NCBI RefSeq assembly: GCF_019048865.1
Contig: NZ_CP077604.1
Coordinates: 4,588,001 to 4,652,000, forward strand
DNA: 64,000 nt
Direction: 5' to 3'
From: Aquihabitans sp. G128
Lineage (GTDB): Bacteria; Actinomycetota; Acidimicrobiia; Acidimicrobiales; Iamiaceae
A program made the position numbers and the translations under genes. Shown one piece after another: positions 53,969 through 64,000 of this stretch. The stretch's first letter is position 1. Each line of letters begins with the position of its first letter. The notes beneath the pieces are model-generated. The model worked only from the letters and a program-made list of their open reading frames with translations, made no database searches and was not told where the DNA came from.

Positions 53969-53990
53969 GAACGAGAACGCGTTCTCGTTC
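53969..53990. promoter_or_regulatory. 22-bp perfect palindrome, operator of the phosphotransferase gene
   Basis: GAACGAGAACG / CGTTCTCGTTC is perfectly symmetric with no spacer. It lies 32 bp upstream of the leftward ATG at 53937, where the promoter should be. The AACGCGTT core is typical of TetR-family sites of actinobacterial lipid catabolism genes; which regulator binds is unknown. Confidence 0.65.
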
Positions 53991-54159
53991 GGTGCCGTTT
54001 CTAGCCGGAACCCACGGCCGGTGTCGGCCCGGTGGCGCCCGGGTGGCCGGGCGGTGGCCGCCGGGGAGCGGCACGCCAGGACGTCCGCCGGCCGCCGGCG
54101 GGCCCGGCGCTCGGCCGCGCGCGGGCCCGGGTGCCGATTGCCGCGCCGTCGGGGGCGCG

Positions 54160-54165
54160 TAGCAT
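54160..54165 (+). promoter_or_regulatory. -10 hexamer TAGCAT for the SurA-like lipoprotein / mazG unit
   Basis: TAGCAT ends 9 bp before the GTG at 54175, close to the leaderless layout. Confidence 0.45.
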
Positions 54166-54174
54166 CCTGTCCTC

Positions 54175-55369
54175 GTGGAACGCCGTCGCACCTCCTTCCG
54201 CCGTGCCCGCCTCCTGGGCGTCGCCCTCCTCGTCGTGGCGGGCGCCACCGCCTGCGAGGGCATCGGGCCCGTGGGCCAGACCCCTGCGGCCACCGTGAAC
54301 GGCCACGACATCTCCCGTTCCGAGGTCGAGGCGGCGGTCGAGCTGCAGCTCGAGTACCTCGACAAGCTCGAGCCCATCATCGAGAAGCAGCGCCTCGCCG
54401 CCCAGGAGAAGGGCGAGCAGGTGATCTCCAAGGCCGACTACGCCGCCCGGGTCGATGCCGAGCGCGCCCTACCGGGGCGACACCAGCGCCTCGCTCGGCA
54501 CCGCGGGCGCCACCACCCAGCTGAACCGCCTGGTCCGGCTCGAGATCTACCGAGGCGCGCTGCGCATCACCGGCGTCAAGGTCACCGCGGCCCAGAAGGC
54601 CGCGGCGAAGGAGCAGGTCGAGCAGCAGCAGCTGACCGACAACGGCCTGAAGCTCGCCGACGTGCCCAAGGGCTTCCTCGACGACGACATCGAGGTGGCC
54701 GGGATCACCGCCGCCATCGAGGCCACCGCCCCCGTCTCGAAGGCCGACCAGGAGAAGGCGGCCGCGGCCTACGAGCAGACCCTGCAGGCGGCCTTCCAGC
54801 AGCAGGTGGGGAGCTACACCCAGCTGTGCGTGAAGGGCATCGTCGCTGCCGACGAGGCCACCGGAGCCCAGGCCGTCACCCGCCTGAAGGCGGGGGAGGA
54901 CGCCGCCACCGTGGCCAAGGACCTGAGCGTGGAGCCCACCTCCGCCGACCAGGAGCAGTGCCTGGCCCGAGCCGACGCCGAGGGCCTCTTCCCCGAGGCG
55001 GCCACGGCCAAGGCCGGCACCGTCCTCGGCCCTGCGCCCTACCAGACCAACCAGTTCCTGGTGCTCGCCGTGGGATCGGTCAAGGTGCCGACGTACGCGG
55101 ACCTGCGCCCGCAGCTGGCCCAGTCGATCCCCGACACGGCCGCGCAGGCGGCCACCGCCGCCCAGGAGAAGGTCCTCACCAAGGCCCTGGACGAGGCCAC
55201 CGATCGGGCCAAGGTCACCGTCGACTCCCGCTACGGCACCTGGGACGTCAAGAGCGGCCAGGTCGTCGCCCCCACCGACCCGGCTGCGGTGGCGTTCGAG
55301 AGCGACGGCAGCACGCCGTCCACCACGGTCGACCCCGCAGCGGGCGCGCCCGCCGGCGCCGGGTCCTGA
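54175..55369 (+). pseudogene. SurA/foldase-like lipoprotein, frameshifted as sequenced
   Basis: The N-terminal part is a lipoprotein signal (RLLGVALLVVAGATAC, Cys near residue 24), then ATVNGHDISRSEVEAAVELQ, the SurA N-terminal pattern. The frame breaks at the GCGCGC tract 54462-54467 and the protein resumes as SAPYRGDTSASLG, running to the TGA at 55369. The second part has a helical region, then a parvulin-like segment (LKAGEDAATVAKDLS ... QFLVLAVGSVKVPTYADLRPQLAQ) and a Thr/Ala/Gly tail. Adding one GC restores ERAPYRG. It occupies the place of the lipoprotein gene near mazG and eno in mycobacteria. The probable role is folding of exported proteins. Confidence 0.75.
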
Positions 55370-55382
55370 GCCCGGGCCGGTC

Positions 55383-58154
<2,772 letters not shown>

Positions 58155-58155
<1 letters not shown>

Positions 58156-58901
58156 TGGCCGACGACCGGCGGAAGCCCGCTCGACCCCCGGCCCGGCCCT
58201 CCCGGCCGCCGGCCGCCGGTCGAGCGCGCCCCGCGCCCGCCGGTCGACCCAAGCCCGCCTCCTCGTCGTCGGGGCGGGCCAAGCCCGCGGCCGCCGGCCG
58301 GGCCAAGGCCGCGGCACCCGCCGCCGGGCGGGCCCGCCCGGCACCGGCTCGGGCCAAGGCCGCCCCGGCCGCGCGATCGAAGCCGGCTGCTGCCCGCGGT
58401 CCGGCCCGTTCGGCGGCCAAGCCGAGCTCCCGCGCCGCAGCCACCCGTCGTCCTGCTGGCCGTGCCGACGGTGCGGCCGGGCGCCGCGCCCTCGGGCGAG
58501 TCGACGGCGTGCGGGGCCAGCGCGAAGGCGATCGGCGCCGCCGCAACCAGGCGCGGGCCCAGCGCCGCCGTCGGGTGGTCGGCGCCCTGGTGGCCACGGT
58601 CATGGCCGTCGGCGTCATGTACGTGGCCCTGTTCCCGGGCCAGACCCTGCTGGCGCAGCGGGCGTCCACGTCGAAGGCGGAGTCGGAGCTGCGCGAGGTC
58701 CAGGCCCAGCGCAAGGTGGTCGAGGACCAAGCCCGCCGGCTCGAGACCGACAAGGAGATCGAGAAGCAGGCCCGGGAGGACTTCAACATGAAGCAGCCGG
58801 GCGAGGAGATCGTCAACGTCCTGCCGACGCAGACCGATCCCATCGGGCTGCCCGGCACCTGGCCCTTCACCGGCGTCGAACGGGCCTTCGGCGCCCCCTG
58901 A
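58155..58901 (+). CDS. ftsB: FtsB/DivIC-family septum formation protein with long basic N-terminus
   Basis: The 248-residue protein has a Lys/Arg/Pro/Ala-rich cytoplasmic tail (residues 1-140) and one membrane helix (about 141-160, VVGALVATVMAVGVMYVALF). An extracytoplasmic coiled coil follows (about 170-205, SELREVQAQRKVVEDQARRL), with the FtsB/DivIC ending EKQAREDFNMKQPGEEIV. It should act with FtsL and FtsQ in the divisome. The start codon overlaps the eno stop by one base (TGATG). The long tail is typical of actinobacterial versions. In mycobacteria DUF501 and ppx follow directly; here two genes intervene. Confidence 0.88.
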
Positions 58902-58911
58902 CACCGGGGCG

Positions 58912-58917
58912 TACCGT
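58912..58917 (+). promoter_or_regulatory. -10 hexamer TACCGT for the acyl-CoA dehydrogenase gene
   Basis: TACCGT ends 6 bp before the ATG at 58924 with no ribosome-binding site. Confidence 0.5.
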
Positions 58918-58923
58918 CGCCCG

Positions 58924-60096
58924 ATGGACTTCTCGAGCGACCCCGACCACGACGCCATCCGCGACGGCGTCCGGCGGGTCTGCGCCGACTTCCCCGACGA
59001 GTACTGGCGGCGCTGCGACGCCGAGCACGAGTTCCCGTGGGACTTCTACCGGGCCATGGCCGCCGGCGGCTGGATCGGCATCGCCATCCCCGAGGCCTTC
59101 GGCGGCGGCGGTCGGGGCATCACCGAGGCCAGCATCGTGGTCGAGGAGGTGGCGGCCTCCGGCGCAGCGATGAACGGGGCGTCGGCCATCCACCTGTCGA
59201 TCTTCGGCATGGGACCGGTGGTCAAGCACGGCTCCCCGGAGCTGCAGCAGCGGGTCCTGCCGCAGGTGGCGTCGGGCGAGCTGCACGTGGCGTTCGGCGT
59301 CACCGAGCCCGACGCCGGCACCGACACCTCGCGCATCACCACCCGGGCCACCCTCGCCGCCGACGGGTCGCACTACCTGGTGCGGGGCCGGAAGGTCTGG
59401 ACCACCAAGGCCCCGTACTGCGAGAAGGTGCTGCTCCTGGTGCGCACGTCGCCCCGAGGGGACGCCGGCCGACCGACCGACGGCATGACGCTGCTGCTCG
59501 CCGACCTCCAGCGGCCCGAGGTCGAGATCACGCCCATCGCCAAGGCGGGCCGCAACGCGGTGGTGTCCTGCGAGGTGGTCTACGACGACCTGCCGGTCGC
59601 GGTGGCCGACCGGGTGGGGGAGGAGGGCGAGGGCTTCCGGTACCTGCTCGACGGGCTCAACCCCGAGCGCATCCTGATCGCCGCCGAGGCGCTCGGCACC
59701 GGCCGGGCCGCCCTGCGCCGGGCCGTGGCCTACGCGGGGGAGCGGGTGGTGTTCGACCGGCCCATCGGCCAGAACCAGGGCATCGCCTTCCCGCTGGCCC
59801 GGGCCCACATGGAGCTGCGCGCCGCCGAGCTGGCGGTCCGGGAGGCGGCGTGGCGCTACGACCGCGGCCTGCCCTGCGGCGAGGCCGCCAACACCGCCAA
59901 GTTCCTGGCCGCCGAGGCCGGCTACGCAGCGGCCGACCAGGCGGTGCAGACCCTCGGCGGCATGGGCTACGCCGCCGAGTACGACGTCGAGCGCTACTGG
60001 CGCGAGGCCCGGCTCATGCGCCTGGCCCCGGTCAGCCAGGAGCTGGTGCAGGCCTACGTCGCCACCCAGGTCCTCGGCCTGCCCAAGAGCTACTGA
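58924..60096 (+). CDS. Acyl-CoA dehydrogenase family protein
   Basis: The 390-residue flavoenzyme has an N-terminal helical domain and the middle beta-domain motif VAFGVTEPDAGTDTSRITTRA. VWTTKAPYCEKVLLLVRT and the C-terminal LGGMGYAAEYDVERYWREARLMRLAPVSQELV follow, with FAD- and CoA-binding residues in family positions. Electrons should pass to the EtfAB encoded at 16-17.8 kb. The substrate chain length cannot be read. It has its own promoter hexamer and lies as an insertion between ftsB and DUF501. No CoA-ligase partner is adjacent. Confidence 0.93.
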   Translation: MDFSSDPDHDAIRDGVRRVCADFPDEYWRRCDAEHEFPWDFYRAMAAGGWIGIAIPEAFGGGGRGITEASIVVEEVAASGAAMNGASAIHLSIFGMGPVVKHGSPELQQRVLPQVASGELHVAFGVTEPDAGTDTSRITTRATLAADGSHYLVRGRKVWTTKAPYCEKVLLLVRTSPRGDAGRPTDGMTLLLADLQRPEVEITPIAKAGRNAVVSCEVVYDDLPVAVADRVGEEGEGFRYLLDGLNPERILIAAEALGTGRAALRRAVAYAGERVVFDRPIGQNQGIAFPLARAHMELRAAELAVREAAWRYDRGLPCGEAANTAKFLAAEAGYAAADQAVQTLGGMGYAAEYDVERYWREARLMRLAPVSQELVQAYVATQVLGLPKSY

Positions 60097-60200
60097 TCCC
60101 GGGCGGCGTCGGGCGGCGCTGGGCTGGTGGCGAGCCGGGGTTCGATCCGGCCGGCAGCGGCGCACGGGAATGCGTGGGGCCACCCGCCGGTTCCAGGTAT

Positions 60201-60212
60201 TTGCATACGCAA
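60201..60212. promoter_or_regulatory. Inverted repeat TTGC-ATAC-GCAA upstream of the pirin gene
   Basis: Perfect 4-bp arms lie within GTATTTGCATACGCAACTA, an A/T-containing patch 24 bp before the start codon. It resembles operators of redox-sensing MarR/HxlR regulators that often control pirin genes. No regulator gene is adjacent. Confidence 0.4.
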
Positions 60213-60235
60213 CTACTTGCTCGAAGGAGCCCACC

Positions 60236-60946
60236 ATGGCTGCCCCCACGATCGACGTCCGGCCCGCTCGGACCCGGCCCCACACCGACGCCGGCTGGCT
60301 CGACTCGAGCCACAGCTTCAGCTTCGGACACCACCACGACCCCCGGAACACCCACCACGGGCTGCTGCTGGTGAGCAACGACGACCGGGTGGCGCCCTAC
60401 ACCGGCTTCGACACCCACCCGCACCAGGACATGGAGATCATCACCTGGGTGCTGGAGGGCCGCCTCGAGCACAAGGACACCCTCGGCAACAAGGGCGAGA
60501 TCTATCCGGGCCTGGCCCAGCGGATGACGGCGGGGCGCGGCATCTGGCACTCCGAGAAGAACAACGGCGACGACACCGTCCACTTCGTGCAGATGTGGGT
60601 CCCGCCGGACACCTCGGGGCTCGACGCCGGCTACGAGCAGCTCGACATCAACGCCGAGCTGGACAAGGGCGGGCTGGTGCCGATCGCCAGCGGCAAGGGC
60701 CACGACGCCGCCATCTCCATCGCCCAGTCCGGGGCGGTGCTCTGGGGCGGACGGCTGCGCTCCGGCGAGGTCGTCGCGGTGCCCGACGACCGCCACGCCC
60801 ACGTCTTCGTCGCCCGGGGCACCGCCTCGCTGGCCGGCGCCGGCGCCCTCGCCGAGGGCGATGCCGTGCGCCTGACGGGAGCCGGGAGCCCGCAGCTCAC
60901 CGCTGGCCCCGACGGCGCCGAGGTGCTCATCTGGGCCACCTCCTGA
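60236..60946 (+). CDS. Pirin family protein
   Basis: The 236-residue bicupin starts with HSFSFGHHHDPRNTHHG. The metal site FDTHPHQDMEIITWVLEG and the RMTAGRGIWHSEKN strand follow, giving the His/His/Glu ligands of the N-terminal cupin. The C-terminal cupin (WGGRLRSGEVVAVP ... AHVFVARG) lacks metal residues, as is usual. Bacterial pirins have quercetinase or regulatory roles. GAAGGAG lies 6 bp before the ATG. The gene sits between acyl-CoA dehydrogenase and DUF501 and has an upstream inverted repeat, so it is probably regulated on its own. Confidence 0.92.
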   Translation: MAAPTIDVRPARTRPHTDAGWLDSSHSFSFGHHHDPRNTHHGLLLVSNDDRVAPYTGFDTHPHQDMEIITWVLEGRLEHKDTLGNKGEIYPGLAQRMTAGRGIWHSEKNNGDDTVHFVQMWVPPDTSGLDAGYEQLDINAELDKGGLVPIASGKGHDAAISIAQSGAVLWGGRLRSGEVVAVPDDRHAHVFVARGTASLAGAGALAEGDAVRLTGAGSPQLTAGPDGAEVLIWATS

Positions 60947-60964
60947 CGTCGCCGCAGGCCTCGG

Positions 60965-60970
60965 TAGGGT
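60965..60970 (+). promoter_or_regulatory. -10 hexamer TAGGGT for the DUF501 gene
   Basis: TAGGGT ends 7 bp before the ATG at 60978 with no ribosome-binding site. Confidence 0.5.
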
Positions 60971-60977
60971 CGACGCC

Positions 60978-61487
60978 ATGAGCGACCCGATGCCGGCCAC
61001 CGTGGTGGTGGCCGACGAGCCCTCCGAGGCCGACGTCGTCGCGGTGACCGCCCTGCTCGGGCGCGAGCCGAAGGGCCGCTTCACCGTCGTGGTGCGCCAC
61101 CGCCACGACGGGTCGCCCGTGGTCATCCGCAACCACCCGCTGCTCGACGACGGTCGGCCCATGCCCACCCGCTACTGGCTGCTGGGCGAGCCCGAGCGCA
61201 CCATGGTCAGCCGCATCGAGAGCCGCGGCGGCGTGCACCGGGTGGAGGACGAGATCGGCCTCGACGTCATCGCCACCGCCCACGACGCCTACGCCGCCGA
61301 CCGCGACGCCGACCTGCCCGAGGGGTGGGCCGGGCCGCGGCCCTCGGCCGGCGTCGGCGGCACCCGCGTGGGGGTCAAGTGCCTGCACGCCCACTACGGC
61401 TGGTGGCTGGCCGGCGGCCCCGACCCCGTCGGTGCCTGGGTGGCCGAGCACCTCGCCGCCGGCGACGGCGACGCCGGCCCCAGCTGA
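60978..61487 (+). CDS. DUF501 domain protein
   Basis: The 169-residue protein has the DUF501 pattern: VTALLGREPKGRFTVVVRH, PVVIRNHPLLDDGRPMPTRYW, VSRIESRGGVHRVE and GVKCLHAHYGWWLAGGPDPVG with conserved Cys, His and His. The function is unknown. In actinobacteria it nearly always stands between ftsB and ppx; here it still precedes ppx but is separated from ftsB by two genes. It is cytoplasmic. Confidence 0.92.
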   Translation: MSDPMPATVVVADEPSEADVVAVTALLGREPKGRFTVVVRHRHDGSPVVIRNHPLLDDGRPMPTRYWLLGEPERTMVSRIESRGGVHRVEDEIGLDVIATAHDAYAADRDADLPEGWAGPRPSAGVGGTRVGVKCLHAHYGWWLAGGPDPVGAWVAEHLAAGDGDAGPS

Positions 61488-61549
61488 CGCCCGCCCCGGC
61501 CCGGTCCGTTCGAGTCGTCGGCCGGGGGCGGCTCGTGGTGGGGCGCTCC

Positions 61550-61555
61550 TAGAGT
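61550..61555 (+). promoter_or_regulatory. -10 hexamer TAGAGT for ppx
   Basis: TAGAGT ends 9 bp before the ATG at 61565. A GTG at 61559 would leave only 3 bp, so ATG is preferred. Confidence 0.45.
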
Positions 61556-61564
61556 CGGGTGCCC

Positions 61565-62506
61565 ATGACTGATCGCGTCGCCTCCATCGACATCGGCACC
61601 AACTCCACCCGCCTGCTGGTGGCCGAGGCGGGCACCGACGGCGCCCCGCTGGTGCCCGTCGAGCGGCTGATGCGCATCACCCGGCTCGGCCAGGGGGTCG
61701 ACCAGGCCGGCTCCCTGGTGCCGGAGGCCATCGACCGCACGGTCGCCGTGTTGGCCGAGTACCGCGAGGTGATGGACCGCCTGGGCGTGCCCGCTGGCCG
61801 GGTCCGCATGACGGCCACCTCGGCCAGCCGCGACGCGGCGAACCGCGACGTCTTCTTCGACGCCGCCGAGGCCGCGGTGGGCGTCCGCCCCGAGCTGCTC
61901 TCGGGCGAGGACGAGGCCAGGCTGTCGTTCCTCGGCGCCACCTCCGACCTCGACCCGGCCGAGGGCCCCTTCCTGGTGTTCGACCTGGGCGGCGGCTCGA
62001 CGGAGTTCGTCTACGGCACCACCGGGCCCGAGGGCGCCATCACCGGTGCGCTGTCGCTCGACGTGGGCTGCGTGCGGCTGACCGAGCGGTTCTTCACCAC
62101 CGACCCGCCGGCGCCGGAGGACCTCACCGCCGCCATCAGCTACACCGAGGCCTGGGTCGACGACGTGCTGCGCGACATCCCCGACGTCGGCCAGGCCAAG
62201 ACGGTCCTGGGGCTGGCCGGCACGGTGAACACCGTGGCGGCGGTCGAGCTGGGCCTCGCCGAGTACGATTGCGACGCGATCCACCACTTCACCCTCACCC
62301 GCGACGCCGCCGAGGACGTGTTCCGCACGCTGGCCACCGAGCCCCGGGCCGACCGCATCCACAACCCCGGCCTCGAGGAGGCGCGGGCCGACGTGATCGT
62401 CGGCGGGTGCTGCGCGCTGGTGGCCATCTACCGCACGCTCGGCCTCGAGGAGGTCGTGGTCAGCGAGGCCGACATCCTCGACGGGCTGGCGATCTCGCTG
62501 CTCTGA
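61565..62506 (+). CDS. ppx: Ppx/GppA phosphatase family protein
   Basis: The 313-residue member of the ASKHA fold carries VASIDIGTNSTRLLVAE (phosphate 1), RMTATSASRDAANRD, and FLVFDLGGGSTEFVYG (phosphate 2 with the catalytic-type acidic residue). GLAGTVNTVAA closes the core. This short form matches actinobacterial Ppx2-type proteins, which have weak exopolyphosphatase or (p)ppGpp-linked activity. The C-terminal HD domain of long GppA is absent. A hairpin terminator follows 16 bp after the stop. Confidence 0.92.
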   Translation: MTDRVASIDIGTNSTRLLVAEAGTDGAPLVPVERLMRITRLGQGVDQAGSLVPEAIDRTVAVLAEYREVMDRLGVPAGRVRMTATSASRDAANRDVFFDAAEAAVGVRPELLSGEDEARLSFLGATSDLDPAEGPFLVFDLGGGSTEFVYGTTGPEGAITGALSLDVGCVRLTERFFTTDPPAPEDLTAAISYTEAWVDDVLRDIPDVGQAKTVLGLAGTVNTVAAVELGLAEYDCDAIHHFTLTRDAAEDVFRTLATEPRADRIHNPGLEEARADVIVGGCCALVAIYRTLGLEEVVVSEADILDGLAISLL

Positions 62507-62522
62507 CCGGCCGTCGGGCGAG

Positions 62523-62548
62523 GTTCCGGCACCGTCGGGTGCCGGAAC
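62523..62548 (+). terminator. Terminator after ppx
   Basis: Perfect 10-bp stem GTTCCGGCAC / GTGCCGGAAC with a 6-nt loop. The next gene has its own hexamer 22 bp further on. Confidence 0.75.
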
Positions 62549-62570
62549 GGACGGGTGCGGGGGCGACGGC

Positions 62571-62576
62571 TACCGT
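62571..62576 (+). promoter_or_regulatory. -10 hexamer TACCGT for the acyl-CoA synthetase gene
   Basis: TACCGT ends 8 bp before the ATG at 62585, the leaderless arrangement seen elsewhere in the window. Confidence 0.45.
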
Positions 62577-62584
62577 GCGACCCG

Positions 62585-64000
62585 ATGAGCGAGCCGATCT
62601 GGGAGCCCGATCCCGCCACCGTGGCCGACACCAACGTCGGGCGCTTCCAGGCCCGGCACGGGATCGCCACCTTCCCGGAGCTGGTCGAGCGGTCGATCGA
62701 GGATCCCGCCTGGTTCTGGGGCGCCGCCACGGAGTTCCTGGGCATCCCGTTCTCGACGCCGTACGAGCAGGTGCTCGACACCTCCAAGGGCATCCCGTGG
62801 GCCACCTGGTTCACCGGCGGCCAGACGAACCTGGCCGCCGCCTGCGTCGACCGCTGGGCCGCCGACTCGCCCGACGCCGAGGCCATCCGTTGGGAGGGTG
62901 AGGACGGCGAGGTCCGCCTGCTCACCTACGCCGAGCTCGACCGCCACGTCGACGGCCTGGCCGCCCTGCTCCGCGAGCGGGGCATCGGCCAGGGCGATGC
63001 GGTCGGGATCTTCCTGCCGATGCTGGTGGAGACGGTGGTCGCCGCCATGGCGGTGGCCAAGCTCGGGGCCATCTTCCTGCCGGTGTTCTCCGGCTACGGC
63101 GCCGAGGCCATCGCCGTGCGGCTCGAGGATGCCGGGGCCAAGGCCCTGCTGTGCGCCGACGGCTTCTACCGCCGCGCCAAGGTCGTGCCCACCCTGGCCA
63201 CCGCGCTCGACGCCGTCGGCCGCGTGCCCTCGGTCGAGACGGTGGTGGTGGTGCCCCGGGTCGGGCCCGTCGAGCCGGCCGAGCACGGTGCGGCTTCCGT
63301 GCTGCCCTGGCCTGCGGCCACGCCGGTCGGCGAGCCCCCGCGCGTGGCCACGGTGGCGGTCGACAGCGAGCACCCGCTGTTCATCGCCTACACCTCGGGC
63401 ACCACCGGCAAGCCCAAGGGCGCGGTGCACGTCCACGGCGGGTTCACCGTGAAGATCGCCGAGGAGGTGGCCTTCCAGTTCGACTGCCGTCCCGGCGACC
63501 GCCTGTTCTGGTTCGCCGACTTCGGCTGGATCATGGGCCCCTGGGAGGTGGTGGGCGCGCTGGCGAACGGCGCCACCCTGTGCCTGTTCGAGGGTGCACC
63601 CGACTTCCCCGACACCGACCGGCTCTGGGCCTACCTGGCGGCGCACCGGGTGACGATCCTCGGGATCAGCCCCACGCTGGTGCGCTCGATGATGGCCCAC
63701 GGCGACGAGCCGGTCCGGCGCCACGACCTCTCGGCGCTGCGCATCCTCGGCTCCACCGGCGAGCCGTGGAACGAGGACCCCTACCGCTGGTTCGCCGAGG
63801 TGGTGGGCGGCGGGCGCTGCCCCATCATCAACATCAGCGGGGGCACCGAGGTGGGCGCGTGCTTCCTCTCGTGCCACCCGGTCCAGGCCCTCACGCCCAT
63901 GACGCTCGGCGGCCCCGCCCTCGGCATGGCGGTCGACGTGTTCGACGACCACGGGCAGCCGGTGCGCGGCCAGGTCGGTGAGCTGGTCTGCACCAAGCCG
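62585..64000 (+). CDS. AMP-dependent acyl-CoA (acetyl/propionyl-type) synthetase, 3' end outside the window
   Basis: The frame is open to the last base, giving 472 residues of a protein expected to have about 640. It shows the ACS N-terminal cap (about residues 1-100), IGQGDAVGIFLPML, and the P-loop FIAYTSGTTGKPKGAVH near 263. RLFWFADFGWIMGPWEVVGAL, LRILGSTGEPWNEDPYRWF and ISGGTEVGACFLS (adenylate site) follow. It activates a short- or medium-chain acid through an acyl-AMP. The acetyl-CoA-synthetase-like layout suggests a small acid, but the substrate is not determined. The C-terminal lysine domain lies outside the window. Confidence 0.92.
   Translation, partial: MSEPIWEPDPATVADTNVGRFQARHGIATFPELVERSIEDPAWFWGAATEFLGIPFSTPYEQVLDTSKGIPWATWFTGGQTNLAAACVDRWAADSPDAEAIRWEGEDGEVRLLTYAELDRHVDGLAALLRERGIGQGDAVGIFLPMLVETVVAAMAVAKLGAIFLPVFSGYGAEAIAVRLEDAGAKALLCADGFYRRAKVVPTLATALDAVGRVPSVETVVVVPRVGPVEPAEHGAASVLPWPAATPVGEPPRVATVAVDSEHPLFIAYTSGTTGKPKGAVHVHGGFTVKIAEEVAFQFDCRPGDRLFWFADFGWIMGPWEVVGALANGATLCLFEGAPDFPDTDRLWAYLAAHRVTILGISPTLVRSMMAHGDEPVRRHDLSALRILGSTGEPWNEDPYRWFAEVVGGGRCPIINISGGTEVGACFLSCHPVQALTPMTLGGPALGMAVDVFDDHGQPVRGQVGELVCTKP

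Noticed and set aside
53969-53990. Naming the 22-bp palindrome a KstR site
   Set aside because: It shares only the AAC-NN-GTT core; the flanking bases of the mycobacterial consensus are not met.

Overview
The window is about 70% G+C, densely coded, and uses GTG starts and 1-4 bp stop/start overlaps freely. It carries actinobacterial markers: a WhiB1-like regulator, a PdtaS-type kinase, the 33-residue ribosomal protein bS22, DUF501, and the MSMEG_4193/DUF3090/SCO1664 trio. The gene order metG-tatD-rsmA-ispE ... glmU-prs, rplY-pth, mfd-(lipoprotein)-mazG-eno-ftsB-DUF501-ppx follows a block I recall from Mycobacterium tuberculosis (about Rv1007-Rv1026), as does the pdtaS/whiB1 pairing. The organism is therefore an actinomycete chromosome. 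Gene content makes me lean to a deep lineage such as Acidimicrobiia, but this is not proven.

Layout. 1-3.7 kb is an accessory stretch with the end of a DUF222/HNH gene, an SMI1/KNR4 gene, a VOC-DUF4279 fusion and a possible gene relic. 3.7-7.4 kb holds a thioesterase, pdtaS, whiB1 and a glycerophosphodiesterase. 7.4-12.7 kb is an RHS polymorphic-toxin island: a front-truncated rhs gene with its own tip, a displaced copy of the core end with a different tip, a third core relic, and at least four small membrane or lipoprotein genes that look like immunity genes. 12.7-26.9 kb holds a lipid kinase, tandem lipases, etfBA, a MerR regulator, an AurF-like diiron protein, the SCO1664 trio, a family-5 uracil-DNA glycosylase, a GT-C mannosyltransferase-like gene and rmuC. 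27-31.7 kb is metG-tatD-rsmA-ispE, bS22 and tRNA-Gln. 32-37 kb has two large paralogous membrane proteins. 37-43.6 kb is glmU-prs, an ApbE/ferric-reductase-like cluster, rplY and pth. 43.7-49 kb is a probable lysine-catabolism locus: an ALDH7-type dehydrogenase divergent from a lysine/saccharopine dehydrogenase-like gene, a small unknown gene, a DUF1338 2-oxoadipate dioxygenase/decarboxylase and a LysR regulator. 49-64 kb runs mfd, a phosphotransferase, a SurA-like lipoprotein, mazG, eno, ftsB, acyl-CoA dehydrogenase, pirin, DUF501, ppx and an acyl-CoA synthetase cut by the window end.

Cross-cutting signals. Many start codons lie 6-9 bp after a TANNNT hexamer, the layout of leaderless transcripts. 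Four frameshifts in otherwise intact genes (ispE, the SurA-like gene, and two in one membrane-protein paralogue) all move the frame by the same step next to alternating GC tracts, so sequencing error is likely. Long intergenic hairpins, two of them in tandem pairs, sit at 43.6, 49.0 and 52.7 kb. GlmU lacks its acetyltransferase end. I saw no CRISPR array, rRNA gene, insertion-sequence transposase or replication origin.
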